Source: Strix aluco (lineage: Eukaryota > Chordata > Aves > Strigiformes > Strigidae). Taken from it: a stretch of DNA of 64,000 nucleotides. Of the stretch, positions 1 to 36,737 are shown piece after piece. Position numbers and translations under genes: made by a program. Position 1 is the stretch's first letter, and each line of letters starts with the position of its first letter. Below the pieces are notes generated by a model that worked only from the letters and a program-made list of their open reading frames with translations, did no database searches and was not told the DNA's origin. The DNA lies in assembly GCF_031877795.1 (NCBI RefSeq), contig NC_133954.1:9043258-9107257 (forward strand), written 5' to 3'.

Positions 1-89
1 ATACTGGAATGGGACGAGGGAATTTCAGGAAGAAACAAGCTGGTAAGTCCACACTGTTGGCACTGGTGATTGATGAGAAAGACGGAGTT
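1..89 (-). CDS. MED1: MED1 coding exon 12 (cut by left window edge)
   Basis: Acceptor ATTGCAG at 95-90, then TPSFSSITSANSVDLPACFF and LKFPRPIPV. The exon is still open at base 1, so its donor and all later exons are outside the window. Confidence 0.93.
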
Positions 90-3000
90 CTGCAATATTG
101 GGGTAACACAGGATCTTATTAGATGCAGGGCATCACTCTGTACAACTTCATGGTTGCTCAAACACAAGCAGATTGTTACACCTTGTTAAAGACACTCCTC
201 AAAAGCACGTCACATGCCTGAAACACTATTTCTTGGCTTAAAGACAGCACATAAATGCTTTATATAATGCCATGACATTACACAGTCACGTCCCCACTCT
301 GGCTTCGAGAGGGGACTCAACCTGCATCTAGAGAAGGCCCGGCCGGCGCGTCCCTCGCTCACCCTTTGCTGTCCACCGGGTGCGAGCCCATGATCAGAGG
401 CGCGATTGGAAGTTTGTACATAGCCATGGTCCCCTCCACTGTGACTGACACATTCATACCCAAAGAGCGAGGAACTGCAAGAGGAGGCAAGAAAAGAAAA
501 CAAATAGGCCGATGGGAAAAAAAACAATGCGAGCTTTAGGAATTAAATATCGCTGCGGTGGAAATATCTCACTTTCTCCACAAGGCAGTTTTCAGCGTCC
601 ACCTTCACCACTAAATGGACTACGGCCAAACTAGTTACGCTACCCAATGCTCTACGTTTCTCTGGCAAGGTAGACCAATTGCATAATTCTGAAAATATAT
701 TCCAAATACATTTGTAAGTTTGTAATATGCTCTTTACGAAGCAAAACAAATAATGATTTTGGACAATTTCACCCTCTTCTTTCCTGAGACCAGTCTCAGT
801 TTTAATTAGTGCTTGGTTTTGTCGTTTTAGCGAGAGACAGCATCTGTGTACATGCAGAAGAAATAATCTTCCAGTAAGATGTCAGAGACACAAATATTCC
901 CCCAATAAGATAAATCCCATTTTAACAATGAAATTCACCCTACGGAAAAAGGCTCTGTCTGGAGACTGTCACCCCACCGCCTGCGGGAGCCGCCCAGTTC
1001 AAACCCCAGCACAGCCCCAGGGTTCGAGATGGGCGACCGAGCCAGCACTTACACCTGGGCTCATTGAACCCGCGTCCTCTCTAAGTCAACCTACGATTTT
1101 CCTGTATTACAGGGTGACAGCAGAGAGGAGCTACACTTGGAATTCTGCTTTCTTCTCTCCTTCAAGCAGTAGTAGCCCACACCAGCTTCTCAAGCTGACC
1201 TACCATTGTTCTCGTGCAAAATAACAGAGGCTCCGGTGCCATCTTCAAATAAATCATAGGGCGAGACATAATACTTGAGATTCATCAGGAGACCTGCAGG
1301 AGAGAAGCTTCTGAACAGGCGTCCCGACCACACAAGTTAACCCGATTATTATTAACCCCTGTCACCACGTCACATTTGCACTGGAACACAGCACGTGCTG
1401 TGCAGAGCTGCTAGTGCACCTTGAGAGAACTGTTGCTCTGCTGTGAGACACAGACACGGCCACCTGTCGTAGAACTACCGTGTGTGGCTTTGTGACGAAA
1501 AGGTGCCTTTCTGGATCACGTGGGACTTACAAATACTCAACCACCTTGTCCCTCTTTTACTCCCCCTCCGTTACTGCCATCAGTTAACATGAAACTAACA
1601 TCCGTAACGGCGACCCTGAACAATGTAATTTTTATTCTTTTCAAGTATTAATCAAAGATACCTCCACTCCGGGGGGTGAGATAGCCAACACTGCCATGAA
1701 GAATCTTGTCGAGGGGATTTGCATTGGTGGCTTGCCTGCAAGAGAGGCAATCACAGCTCTGTAACAAGCCGGAGTCACACCTGAAGCCAAAATTCATGTG
1801 CTGATGGCAGTCTAAGATTTTGGCTCAATATACACACTTCTCGGTCACACAGAGGTAGCGATCTTAAACTTCACACTGTTATAGGCAAAACAAAAGCTAC
1901 TTTACTCTCTACAGCACGGAGGGTTTATCCACTGAATCTACTGCAGTGAAAAATGGTCAAATGTTTCTCAATTTCTTACTGTACCAATTTCTTTCTATCC
2001 CAGCCAAAACCAGCACAAACATGTTACCACTAATCCATCTAGTTACAAACTTTCTACCAATTGAATTCTGCAGTTAAAAAGGAATTGCTCAGAAAGCTCC
2101 AAGCAATGTTTCTCTCTAGAGACATATATATCATTCCCCTGCTAGCACAGGCCTTTTATAGCCTCAGCATTGCACTTCTTAGCAATAATGTCAGACTAGA
2201 GAGGCACCAGTGTGACACTTCCCGGCTATACGATACTCGGCAGGACCTGCATCTGCCAACAGGATGCAGCGTTATTAAGTAAAAACAAACCAACACCAGA
2301 AACCCACAAACCCCACAGACATCCTTACCAATACATCCCCGCCATTTTTGAGAGATCCAGCTCTAAGGACTGCAGAGCCAAGTACATTTTAGTTTTAAGT
2401 TTGCTGGGGAAAAAAAACAAACCACAAAACAATATAAGAAAAACTGAAAGGAACTGTGCAATGAAATCCAGCTCACAGAACTGCCGGCTGACACGCTGCA
2501 GCACTTGCCACCAGATTGAGCATTTAGAGATTATAACTTTTCATTCTGCATTCCCACTTCACGTCAGATCCTCCCTACCCACCACGTGCACATGCGAGCC
2601 ATGCTGATGAAGTCAGTAGGATCACACACAAAGAAAATTTAAGCACAGAACGAAAGGCTTGTGGATTTGTTAATTTTATATATGTGGCTGTAAATACATA
2701 TAATACATAGTCTAGACTTACTTATCTCCTGGCAACTTATACAGGTTCACAAGCCCCCTTAGATGCTTAGAAAATTCATCAAAATTTTTCTCTCTGAAAG
2801 GAAGAGGGAGAAAAAGCAACATGCATTCAGATTCGTAGCAGATAAGGTTTTGTTTTAAACAACTCTATTAATACAGACAGTAAGTCACTTAGCAAAAGAC
2901 TTTTGCTACATGAAAGCTACAAAACATGTTCTTTAAATGATCCAGCTTTAATGATTCTGATGAATGTTGTGCTGTGGCCTCCAAGACAGCATGTACACAC

Positions 3001-6000
3001 AGCAGTCAGAATCAGAAGTATCTGAACCAAGGGCAGAAAATCCCCTGGAGAAGTAGAGACTTTGTGGGGAAGGAACAGTTATGAAACATTTTGCATTTCC
3101 AGACATAAAATAGCCTCAGATCAATACTGCAAAGGGAAGCCTGTCAGAAAATGCTACAAACAACTCTTGTTGCTCACCTCAGATGCTGTACCAATTCTGG
3201 ACAACTCTGAAAAGGAAAGAACATACAAGGATATCAATGTCGAATGCAGCAATTTCAGTCTTTGTGCAGCACAGCAACTGTAAAATATTAGGACAGTAAA
3301 ATTCCTGAGCATCAGCTTTTCAGAAGCAGCAACACAATGCTCACAACTACACATTGCTATGGTTCTAGTTCTGCTCCTCAACCCCCTCTGGGACAAATTC
3401 AAGCAATACTCTTTCCTCTTAAACAACCGATTTGAGATAAACTTTTAAAATTGGGAACCCTTAGGTTGAAAACCTACAATCTTATAGAGAGATATTAAAA
3501 ATGGCCTGTTTTCAGCAGAGTGGCTAGGCCAATGGAAACAGCAAGTTCAAACTCTCACACATGTGCAGAAGGGAAGCAAAGCCATTTTCTTTCAGCATTC
3601 CACGTTTCAGTATTTTCCATTCACAGATCTAAGTTTTGTAAGACTAATTTCCCTCCAGAAATAAAGTTCTCAGAAACACAGTGATAACTTCCTCAGTTAT
3701 AAAACCACTCAGAGAAAAAGAGAGACCATCAGAAGAAGGGTCCTTGCACACACTATCGATCAGATTAACCCACGAGAACAGACTGCTCCGTGGAGGCTTT
3801 CACCTTCCGCTAGAACAAGCAGCAAAGGTGTAACGCTGCGTCTGGGGGAACATTCAATATAATCCATTTCCTCTGCTCAAACAAAAGGGACCCAAAATGC
3901 AGTTCCAAAGACACGAAGGCATTACCCTCATCTTTGTCAGTAATACATACCACAGGGTTTTCTCCATGGTGAGCCACCTTGACATCACACAGCAGCCCTG
4001 TAGGATCTAACTGCACTTCCACATAGAACATGTCTGAAGTGATGTAACATTCGGTGCCATTCGCACTAAGGTGAGATCCGAGGCTTACAAACAAAACAAA
4101 ACAAAAATTGCTCTGAGATGCGCACAAAAAATAATCAAACCAGCAGCGAGATTACGACGTGTACAGATAAACAGGAAAAGCCTTTGCCATAAAATAAAGG
4201 AGAGGACCTACCCATTTTGTCTGGCTATAGACTCCAAGCGATCTGTCATGGCAGGCAGAGAAGATACTGGATGGAGAGAGCAAAAAACAAGCCTTAGTGA
4301 AATGATTCGACATTTCCCCAGGCGTAAGACGTCAGCATTAAAACCAATCTCAAGTAGTTACTCCCTCCCATGTCTGCTCACACCTTCACATGTGCAACTA
4401 TACACATTATCTGTTCTCGAAACACAGGCAGAACAATTTGAATAGAGAAAACCAAACGTTCTCAGAACTGCAAAGAGAGGACGGATTTTCTTCCACAAGT
4501 GGAATTCAGGTGTGGGCATTTACAACAGTAACACGGGCAATCTCGAGTGGTGCTGCCTGGCACCGAGACACACGTGCTTGTGTAAACGAGAGCACAGATC
4601 TGCTAGGAAGGCAGTGAAATGCACTAGCAAGAACCCTGCTTGCTTTTACGATCTGGAGGATCTCCACAGCGTATCGCTGTGACGCAGTTCGTAAAGCGCA
4701 GGCGCCGAATGTACCAACCTTTTAACGCTTTCTGCAAAGTCTCCAAACAGCTCACCAGGTGTTGGTGCCCCCCAGAGTTCATCACAACTCGCTTTTCCTT
4801 AGTCAGAAAGAAGGAAAAACATCCTTTTTCTGTATCACTCAGTAAGAGGGAATTATTGCAACATTTGCTCAGTCAAGTGAAGTTTATTTAGGTAATTAAA
4901 AGCAGATTAGATTTCATCCCAAAATTACATCCTCACTTTGATTCCTGTAGGAGAACAGTATCTGGTTTGGAAGCAGGTAACAAAGGCAGGCCTGGAATTT
5001 ATTTATTTTCTTTTAAGCAACTTGCTCATCTGGAAGAACCAACTGTAGCGACTTTTTAATAGGCAGAAGCCAAGAGTTATATAATAACGAGACAGACAAA
5101 TTTTTAACACCACAATATATACAGAAGCCTTTGATGTAGCTCTCCCCTGCCTTCTGCTCCTCCTTCCCCCCACCCAGAGACCAGCATTTCAAACCCGCGT
5201 TTGACTAAGCCAACACAGAGTTTTGAATATCACTGAACAGGGAGCAAGTGGCGTTACAAAACACAACATCCTGAAAGAGCAAGTGGCAGAACGGTTTGGG
5301 CTTCTCAGCACCGGCTGAAACCCCAAGTTTGAGCCTTTTCCTGGCGCTGAACTGACAGCTGCCCTGTATCAACTGGGCCGCAGAGGGGGAGGCTGGAATT
5401 GGGGAAGGCAAAGGCCCATCAGACAGGAAGGGTACGGACATCGCTCCCTCCCCTGCGCGCTGCGGGCTGTGAGAACTGGCACGCCTCAGCCACGCTGGCC
5501 CAGGAGGAAGGCAAGGCCTGAACAAAAGGTTCTCCTCTTTGAGGAGATCTAACAAACCGACAGCAAAATTATTACTACAGAAACTTCAGAAACCCTCCTG
5601 TGGAGATCCCAACAATTCTCACCATGACTTGACGGACTAACTTCATGGTTTCTGTCCATGGTCTGTTTTGGTTGTACTTTGCGTGAAGTCTTTCTAAGAG
5701 GGTACTCATCTTATTCAGCTTCTCCGTTTCTGTAAGACAGAGGAATATTCAGAAAAGAGAACGAGACAATATTTGAAGTTGTATAAATAAAACAGCTTGG
5801 CTGTTGTAATAGAAACACTTTCTGCCTTTAAGCTAAACACGATTTACTGCTGATTTACCCCTGTGACCTAGACCTTAAGGCTAAGCAAACATTAAGGATA
5901 CATCACAAGCTATCAAAACCTAAAGGACCATAAAACGCCTACGGGCCCGCTGGGAAAAGCCCAGCTCCTGTTCTGCACGGACTGTGAACGATGTGGCCCC

Positions 6001-7612
6001 ATCAGATTAAGTTCTGGCATGACAGGAATTTATCAGGGCACCGTTTGAAGATACAACAGCATGGTCTAAAGATGAAGCTTCCCCGGGAGAGGAAATAGAG
6101 AGAGTAGAAAACGTTGTGTTAAAGAAGCGAGGTTAAATTTCATTTCCTAGATTCCCCTTCACTGTTCACTCTTCCCACTCTCCAACCTCTTGTACAACAA
6201 AGATTTTAAGACTCTTCCACCACCGAAAACCTCAACCAAATCAGTCCAATTGCCAGTTGTCACAAATTCTCTGATCAGACACACTCCTCCCTCACCGGGC
6301 TTGAAACCCGCGGGCTGGTGTCTCCTCGGTGCTGCTCCAGAGCCCGGGCACGGCTCCGTCCACCGTGAGACAATGAAGCAGTGGATGACTGGAGGGGCCA
6401 CGGATCTCTACCAGCCTGGAACCTACTCAGCCTTTACAAAACACTTCTCATATCCCCCAGACCTGTGGTCCTACAAGCTCATTTCTGTAGAGTTTAGAAA
6501 GTTCCAATGTTATGAATAATATCTCTCTGATGAGAGAAAAGGAGGGATACAGGATCAGTGACTAAGCAAAAAACCTAGTGTTGGACAGTTTGGCTAAAAA
6601 AGTTCCAGGATTAAATGGTTCATTTTTTCTCTACTATCTAGCTGGACACAGGCGCAGAGAGAACTCAGGTTTCAGGACTACTACAATTCTGTCATTTTTT
6701 ACCAAGAGACAGCTTTTTCTACACTTGCATTTGTAAAAAATCTCAGCGGACATCACTGCCAAAATTAATCCTGTCACTGGCACTAGTGGGGCCAAGGCAA
6801 ACAGATGTCTACGACATTTTAACTGCCACATGCAACGCTGGAAGCCCTCATCGCAAAACGTCAAGGGTTTGTTTCCATTACTGATGCATGTACGCTTTAT
6901 AAACCCAGTGCGGACCCCACCAAATCCAAGTGTAAGAAATAAATGTTTGCCAGACATTTTTCAGACACTTTATACCTCTCAGCTACGTTAGAATCACAGA
7001 GTGGTTGAGGCTGGATGTCACCTGGTCCAAGCCCCTGCCCAAGCAGGTTGTCCTGGGCCCTGTCCAGATGGATTTTGGACATCACCACCTCTCTGGGCAC
7101 CCTCAGAGTGAAAAAGTGTTTCCTGATGCTCAGGTGGAGGCTCCTGACTTTCCGTTTGGGCCCGTGGCCTCCAGTTCTGCCCTGAACTGCGCCGGGCTCC
7201 CTCTGCTTTACCCCCTCCCTCCAGGTATTTATGTACATCCATAAGAACGCGTTAAGTCCAGGGGCAGGGAGAGTTCTGCTAGATCTCAGCAAAGTTAAGA
7301 GCATCACGAGGATATTCGCCTTTATTTCCCTCAAAAATGGAACCGCTCCGCAGCCGGCACGAAGCCCCAAGCCCCGGCCGGGGGAGCCAGTCACGGCGCC
7401 GGAGAAACCCCGGCACGGTGCCACCGGCCGCGGGATCCTCACCCCCCCGTCGGCCCGCAGCCGCCTTTCGGGGAGAGGCACCTCAGCCCCAGCTCGGCGA
7501 CGCCGGGGCCCGCCCCCACCCCGTCTTCTCCGGGGGCCGGCGGGAAGCCCGAGCGCCAGCCGCGCCCCTCCGGCGGCAACTCACCCTCAGCGCCGGCTGG
7601 CGCCGCCTTCAT
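1..7612 (-). CDS. MED1: MED1, Mediator complex subunit 1 (5' part of gene, partial at left edge)
   Basis: Subunit of the Mediator middle module; in known vertebrates it contacts nuclear receptors and bridges activators to RNA polymerase II in the nucleus. The CDS reads join of complement 7585-7612, 5623-5729, 4719-4797, 4212-4266, 3951-4083, 3178-3206, 2722-2793, 2329-2403, 1662-1735, 1204-1293, 363-474, 1-89. That is 943 nt, or 314 codons plus one base. All junctions are GT-AG and phases agree. The translation matches vertebrate MED1 from the initiator through LERLHAKYNQNRPW, TECYITSDMFYVEVQLDPTG, KMYLALQSLELDLSKMA and PIAPLIMGSHPVD to FFLKFPRPIPV. This is the amino-terminal MED1 domain. The LXXLL nuclear-receptor boxes and the serine-rich tail lie beyond the left edge. 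The start ATG (7612-7610) sits in the CpG island shared with CDK12. The first residues (MKAAPAGAE) differ from human MKAQGETEE by changes only. Confidence 0.95.
363..474 (-). CDS. MED1: MED1 coding exon 11
   Basis: Acceptor TCTTGCAG, then PRSLGMNVSVTVEGTMAMYK and LPIAPLIMGSHPVDSK, donor GTGAGC. Residues about 248-285. Confidence 0.95.
1204..1293 (-). CDS. MED1: MED1 coding exon 10
   Basis: Acceptor TCCTGCAG, then LLMNLKYYVSPYDLFEDGTG and ASVILHENN, donor GTAGGT. Residues about 218-248. Confidence 0.95.
1662..1735 (-). CDS. MED1: MED1 coding exon 9
   Basis: Acceptor CTTGCAG, then QATNANPLDKILHGSVGYLT and PRSG, donor GTATCT. Residues about 193-218. Confidence 0.95.
2329..2403 (-). CDS. MED1: MED1 coding exon 8
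   Basis: Acceptor CCCCAG, then KLKTKMYLALQSLELDLSKM and AGMY plus two bases of a Trp codon; donor GTAAGG. Residues about 168-193. Confidence 0.95.
2722..2793 (-). CDS. MED1: MED1 coding exon 7
   Basis: Acceptor CTTTCAG, then EKNFDEFSKHLRGLVNLYKL and PGD, ending in two bases of a split Asn codon before donor GTAAGT. Residues about 144-168. Confidence 0.95.
3178..3206 (-). CDS. MED1: MED1 coding exon 6 (29-nt microexon)
   Basis: A 29-base exon between acceptor TTTTCAG and donor GTGAGC. It encodes SCPELVQHL and two bases of an Arg codon completed by exon 7. The homologous human segment is SCPELVQQLRE. It is too short for an ORF scan and was found by protein homology. Confidence 0.93.
3951..4083 (-). 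CDS. MED1: MED1 coding exon 5
   Basis: Acceptor TTGTAAG, then LGSHLSANGTE and the hallmark CYITSDMFYVEVQLDPTGLL segment, ending ENPV in phase 0 before donor GTATGT. Residues about 90-134, essentially identical to mammalian MED1. Confidence 0.97.
4212..4266 (-). CDS. MED1: MED1 coding exon 4
   Basis: Acceptor CATCCAG, then SSLPAMTDRLESIARQN and two bases of a Gly codon, donor GTAGGT. Residues about 72-90. Confidence 0.93.
4719..4797 (-). CDS. MED1: MED1 coding exon 3
   Basis: Acceptor CTAAG, then EKRVVMNSGGHQHLVSCLE and LQKALK, ending with one base of a split Val codon before donor GTTGGT. Residues about 46-72. Confidence 0.93.
5623..5729 (-). CDS. MED1: MED1 coding exon 2
   Basis: Acceptor TTACAG, then residues about 10-45, including ERLHAKYNQNRPWTETMKL, ending ATG before donor GTGAGA. 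Homology to vertebrate MED1 is direct and phase is kept (2 in, 0 out). Confidence 0.95.
5730..7584 (-). other. MED1: MED1 intron 1
   Basis: 1.85 kb intron. It holds the CR1 LINE fragment at about 6989-7247 and, at its 5' end, the flank of the CpG island. Nothing else recognised. Confidence 0.85.
6989..7247 (-). mobile_element. CR1 LINE, 3'-terminal fragment (5'-truncated)
   Basis: Read on the plus strand, the stretch starts with AGAATCACAGAGTGGTTGAG and continues through CACCTGGTCCAAGCCCCTG, GTCCAGATGGATTTTGGACA, CTCTCTGGGCACCCTCAGAG, TTCCTGATGCTCAGGTGGA and GGTATTTATGTACATCCATA. This is the familiar reverse complement of the CR1 3' end, so the element lies on the minus strand. No reverse-transcriptase ORF remains; it is an old 5'-truncated copy. 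It sits in MED1 intron 1 and ends close to the CpG island. CR1 is the dominant retroposon of birds, so it also supports the host call. Exact ends are approximate. Confidence 0.85.
7585..7612 (-). CDS. MED1: MED1 coding exon 1
   Basis: Initiator ATG at 7612-7610 followed by nine codons and one extra base, then donor GTGAGT. The split tenth codon is completed as Glu by exon 2. The 5' UTR lies above 7612 in the CpG island; its start is not determined. Confidence 0.92.
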
Positions 7613-7784
7613 GGCGCGGGCGGGGACGGGCGGCCCACAGCGGGCCACGGGCGTCACGTCGGGCCGGGAGCGGAGGAAGGGCGGGGAGGGGGAGTGGGGG
7701 GGAAGCCGCGGCCGGGCCGCTGCGCGCCGGCCTTACACGGCGGCGGCCGCCGCCATCGCTCCGGCCGCGGCTGCGCTGCCGCCC

Positions 7785-7834
7785 TCTCGCGAGGGGCGGG
7801 CGAGTCTCGCGAGAGGCGGGCGGGTCTCGCGAGA
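7785..7834. promoter_or_regulatory. TCTCGCGAGA (CGCG/BANP-type) element cluster, MED1 side
   Basis: Three copies start at 7785, 7805 and 7825, an exact 20-bp spacing. The copies at 7805-7814 and 7825-7834 are perfect TCTCGCGAGA; the one at 7785 has a final G. This palindrome is a known core-promoter element, bound by BANP in mammals. The cluster lies about 170-220 bp upstream of the MED1 ATG, at the expected place for its promoter. Confidence 0.85.
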
Positions 7835-8175
7835 GGGCGGGAGCGCACGCGCGCGCAGCGGGAGGGGGGAGTGGGCGGGGCGTGCGGCCACAGGCTCCGC
7901 CCCCCGCCTCCCTCAAGCGCGGCGGCTGGCGAGAGCGGGCCGGGCCTTCCCCCCCTTCCCGTTACCGGCCGCGGTCAGCCCCAGCGCCCCGCTGGGCGCG
8001 CTCCTTCCCGGGCAGACCGGCTCAACAGCGGCCTTCAAACCGCGCCCGGCCGGGCCAGGCTGAGGGGCAGCGCGCGCGTGTCTGCCGGCGGCGCCTCTCT
8101 AAAGACTGGGGGGGGCGGGCGCTGTCCGCGCCCGGCGCCCCAATAAAGTTTGACCCGCGCGTCACCGGCCCCAGC

Positions 8176-8263
8176 TCTCGCGAGAGGCCGCGCGCGAGGT
8201 CTCGCGGGAGCGGCGGGCGGTGGGTGGCGGCGCTCTCGCGAGAAGCGGCTGGGTCTCGCGAGA
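8176..8263. promoter_or_regulatory. TCTCGCGAGA (CGCG/BANP-type) element cluster, CDK12 side
   Basis: Four copies: 8176-8185 perfect, 8200-8209 with one change (TCTCGCGGGA), 8234-8243 perfect and 8254-8263 perfect. The last two are again 20 bp apart. They lie about 520-610 bp upstream of the CDK12 ATG, consistent with the CDK12 promoter and a 5' UTR of roughly 0.4-0.5 kb. Confidence 0.85.
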
Positions 8264-8787
8264 GTTGGCGGGTGCCCCCCTTGGACGCGGAGCCGTTTCG
8301 CTTTGGGAAGTGAGCGGGGGGCGGCGGCGGGGCCGGGCCGGGCCGGGTTGGACCGGGCAAGGGGGGGCGCGGGCGGCGGTGGTGCCCCGTGGGCCTTCCG
8401 GCTGAGGGATCGGCGCGGCGGCCCGCGGGGCCCGGACGCCCGGTGCTGAGGGAGCGGGGAGGGATCGCGGGCCCAGGCCCCGCCTTCCCGGGGCGCCCCC
8501 GCGGCGGCGCTGCCCTCCGGGCCTGGGCCCCTCGGATGAGGCGGTGAGGCCGGTGGCCTTCCCCCTCCCCTCCCGGTTGCTGCCACCCCCCCTTCCGCCT
8601 CCTCCGGGGCCTCCAGCCGCCGCGGGGCCGCGCTCCCTGCCCCGCTCCCCATGTAGGAGGGGGTGTTGGCGGCAGGGAGGGCTGAGGCCGGGGTGAATGG
8701 TGCGAGGAGCGGGCGCGGAGGAAGTTTGAAGTTTGGGGGTTTTGGAGGATTGCCCCCCTCCCCTCTCTCGAGCACAGTGGAGGAGGA

Positions 8788-35260
<26,473 letters not shown>

Positions 35261-36703
35261 GCGATGCGATGCGCCTTTCGCGCCGGTCCTCCCCTCCCTC
35301 GCCTCTCCACCTTTAGCGACATGACTTTTTTTTTTTTTTTTTTTTTTTTTTCTCCTCGCCAGAGCAAGGTCTCGTTCGCATTTCAGCTGCTGCACAGCTC
35401 CCCGTTGTATTCCTTGCTAGGCTGCCGGCGGGCGCCCTGTGACTGACCGTAGGGTCCCCGCTTGGGTGTCTCGCTGGCCAAAACCTCTCGCGCTTGGTTA
35501 GTGACACAAAAAAAAAGAAAAGAAAAAAAAAAAAAATTACAAAAAAACACCCCATCTCAAACGGAGGTGAGCTTTCTGCCCTGAGCCAGCAGAGGGGGGG
35601 GGGGGGGGGGGAGAGTTGTTTAAAAATAGGAATGAAACAAACCCAACCATGTGGGAAGAAGGAAATTTAAAAAAAAAAAAAAAAGTTTCACAAGCTGGGC
35701 ACCGGTGCTTCCCAGTGGGGGAAGTGCAGGGCGATGTTCAGGTAGGGCTGGGGGAGAGTCTGGTTCCCAAAGCAATTTTTTCATTGTTTTGTTGTTTGTT
35801 TGGTTTTTTTTTTTCCCCACTCCCCTTTAAAAAATGTTTAAAAAATTAAAAAATTTGCAACAGCACCTGGATCAATTATCCTGGCTGCAGAGACCTGGGT
35901 TGGGGCACTGGCTCGTACTCGGTTTATCCGACGGGGTTTCCGTGCCGTGAAGCGTCCGGCCACCCCTCCCGGCTCAGCCCCCCCCTCCTGGACCCCCCCC
36001 GGGCGGCTCCGGGTCCAGGCCACATCCCTGACAGTAGCCTGAGCAAATTGGCTTTTCTGAAGGGTCTCTTTGGGTTTTGTATCTCTCCTGCCATAACTTT
36101 GCAGTAGGAATCAGGGGGGTTTTTTTCTTTTTTTTTTTTTTTTTTAAAGAGCCGAAGAGAACACCTCACTTAAAAATATGTATTTCTTTGTCGTTCATAA
36201 CTTCCAAAACACTTTAAAAATTAAAGAAAAAAGGAAAAAAAAAAAAAAAAACAACTTCTGGTGGGGAATCACCACCACGTAGGAGTGTCTTTTGTACCCA
36301 GCATCCTTCTGGGCTGGTGTTGCGTGTCCTGACGGGGGTCGGTTGGGGTCCCCAAGCAGCATCTCAGTACTTCGAGGCTTACCAGGCGTTAATGTATCAT
36401 TTCTATAAGCATATATATTTTTGTTGTTGTCAAGGAAGTATTTACAATGAATTTTCTCCTCCCGCAGAACCTTGCGATGTTGTCCATTTCAATGAGACTT
36501 AAACAAAAGAGATGAATAAAACAAAGGTACATATTTATGAGCTTTTTTTCTGAGTAGGCCTTTCCTATGGAAAACATACGGTGGTTCTTTTAATTTTAGA
36601 GATGGCAGTGTTCTGAAGTGTTAAATGGGTGGGAGTCCGGGGGGCCGAGAGACCTTCTTGCTACTAACAGGATTTGATTTCATTTCTTTTTATAAAGAGA
36701 GAT

Positions 36704-36737
<34 letters not shown>

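Larger units (their letters stand above)
7300..8787. promoter_or_regulatory. CpG-island bidirectional promoter of MED1 and CDK12
   Basis: Very GC- and CpG-rich stretch between the two divergent start codons (MED1 ATG at 7612, CDK12 ATG at 8788, about 1.18 kb apart). It has no TATA box at a useful place. It carries two clusters of the palindromic CGCG element TCTCGCGAGA, one on each side, plus many GGGCGG boxes. The position between two ubiquitously expressed transcription genes fits a housekeeping bidirectional promoter. The start sites themselves cannot be fixed by reading alone. Confidence 0.88.

Noticed and set aside
1656-1661. Possible U12-type donor (GTATCTTT) at the end of MED1 exon 9
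   Set aside because: One mismatch to the consensus, and no TCCTTAAC branch site near the acceptor at 1294; treated as an ordinary intron.
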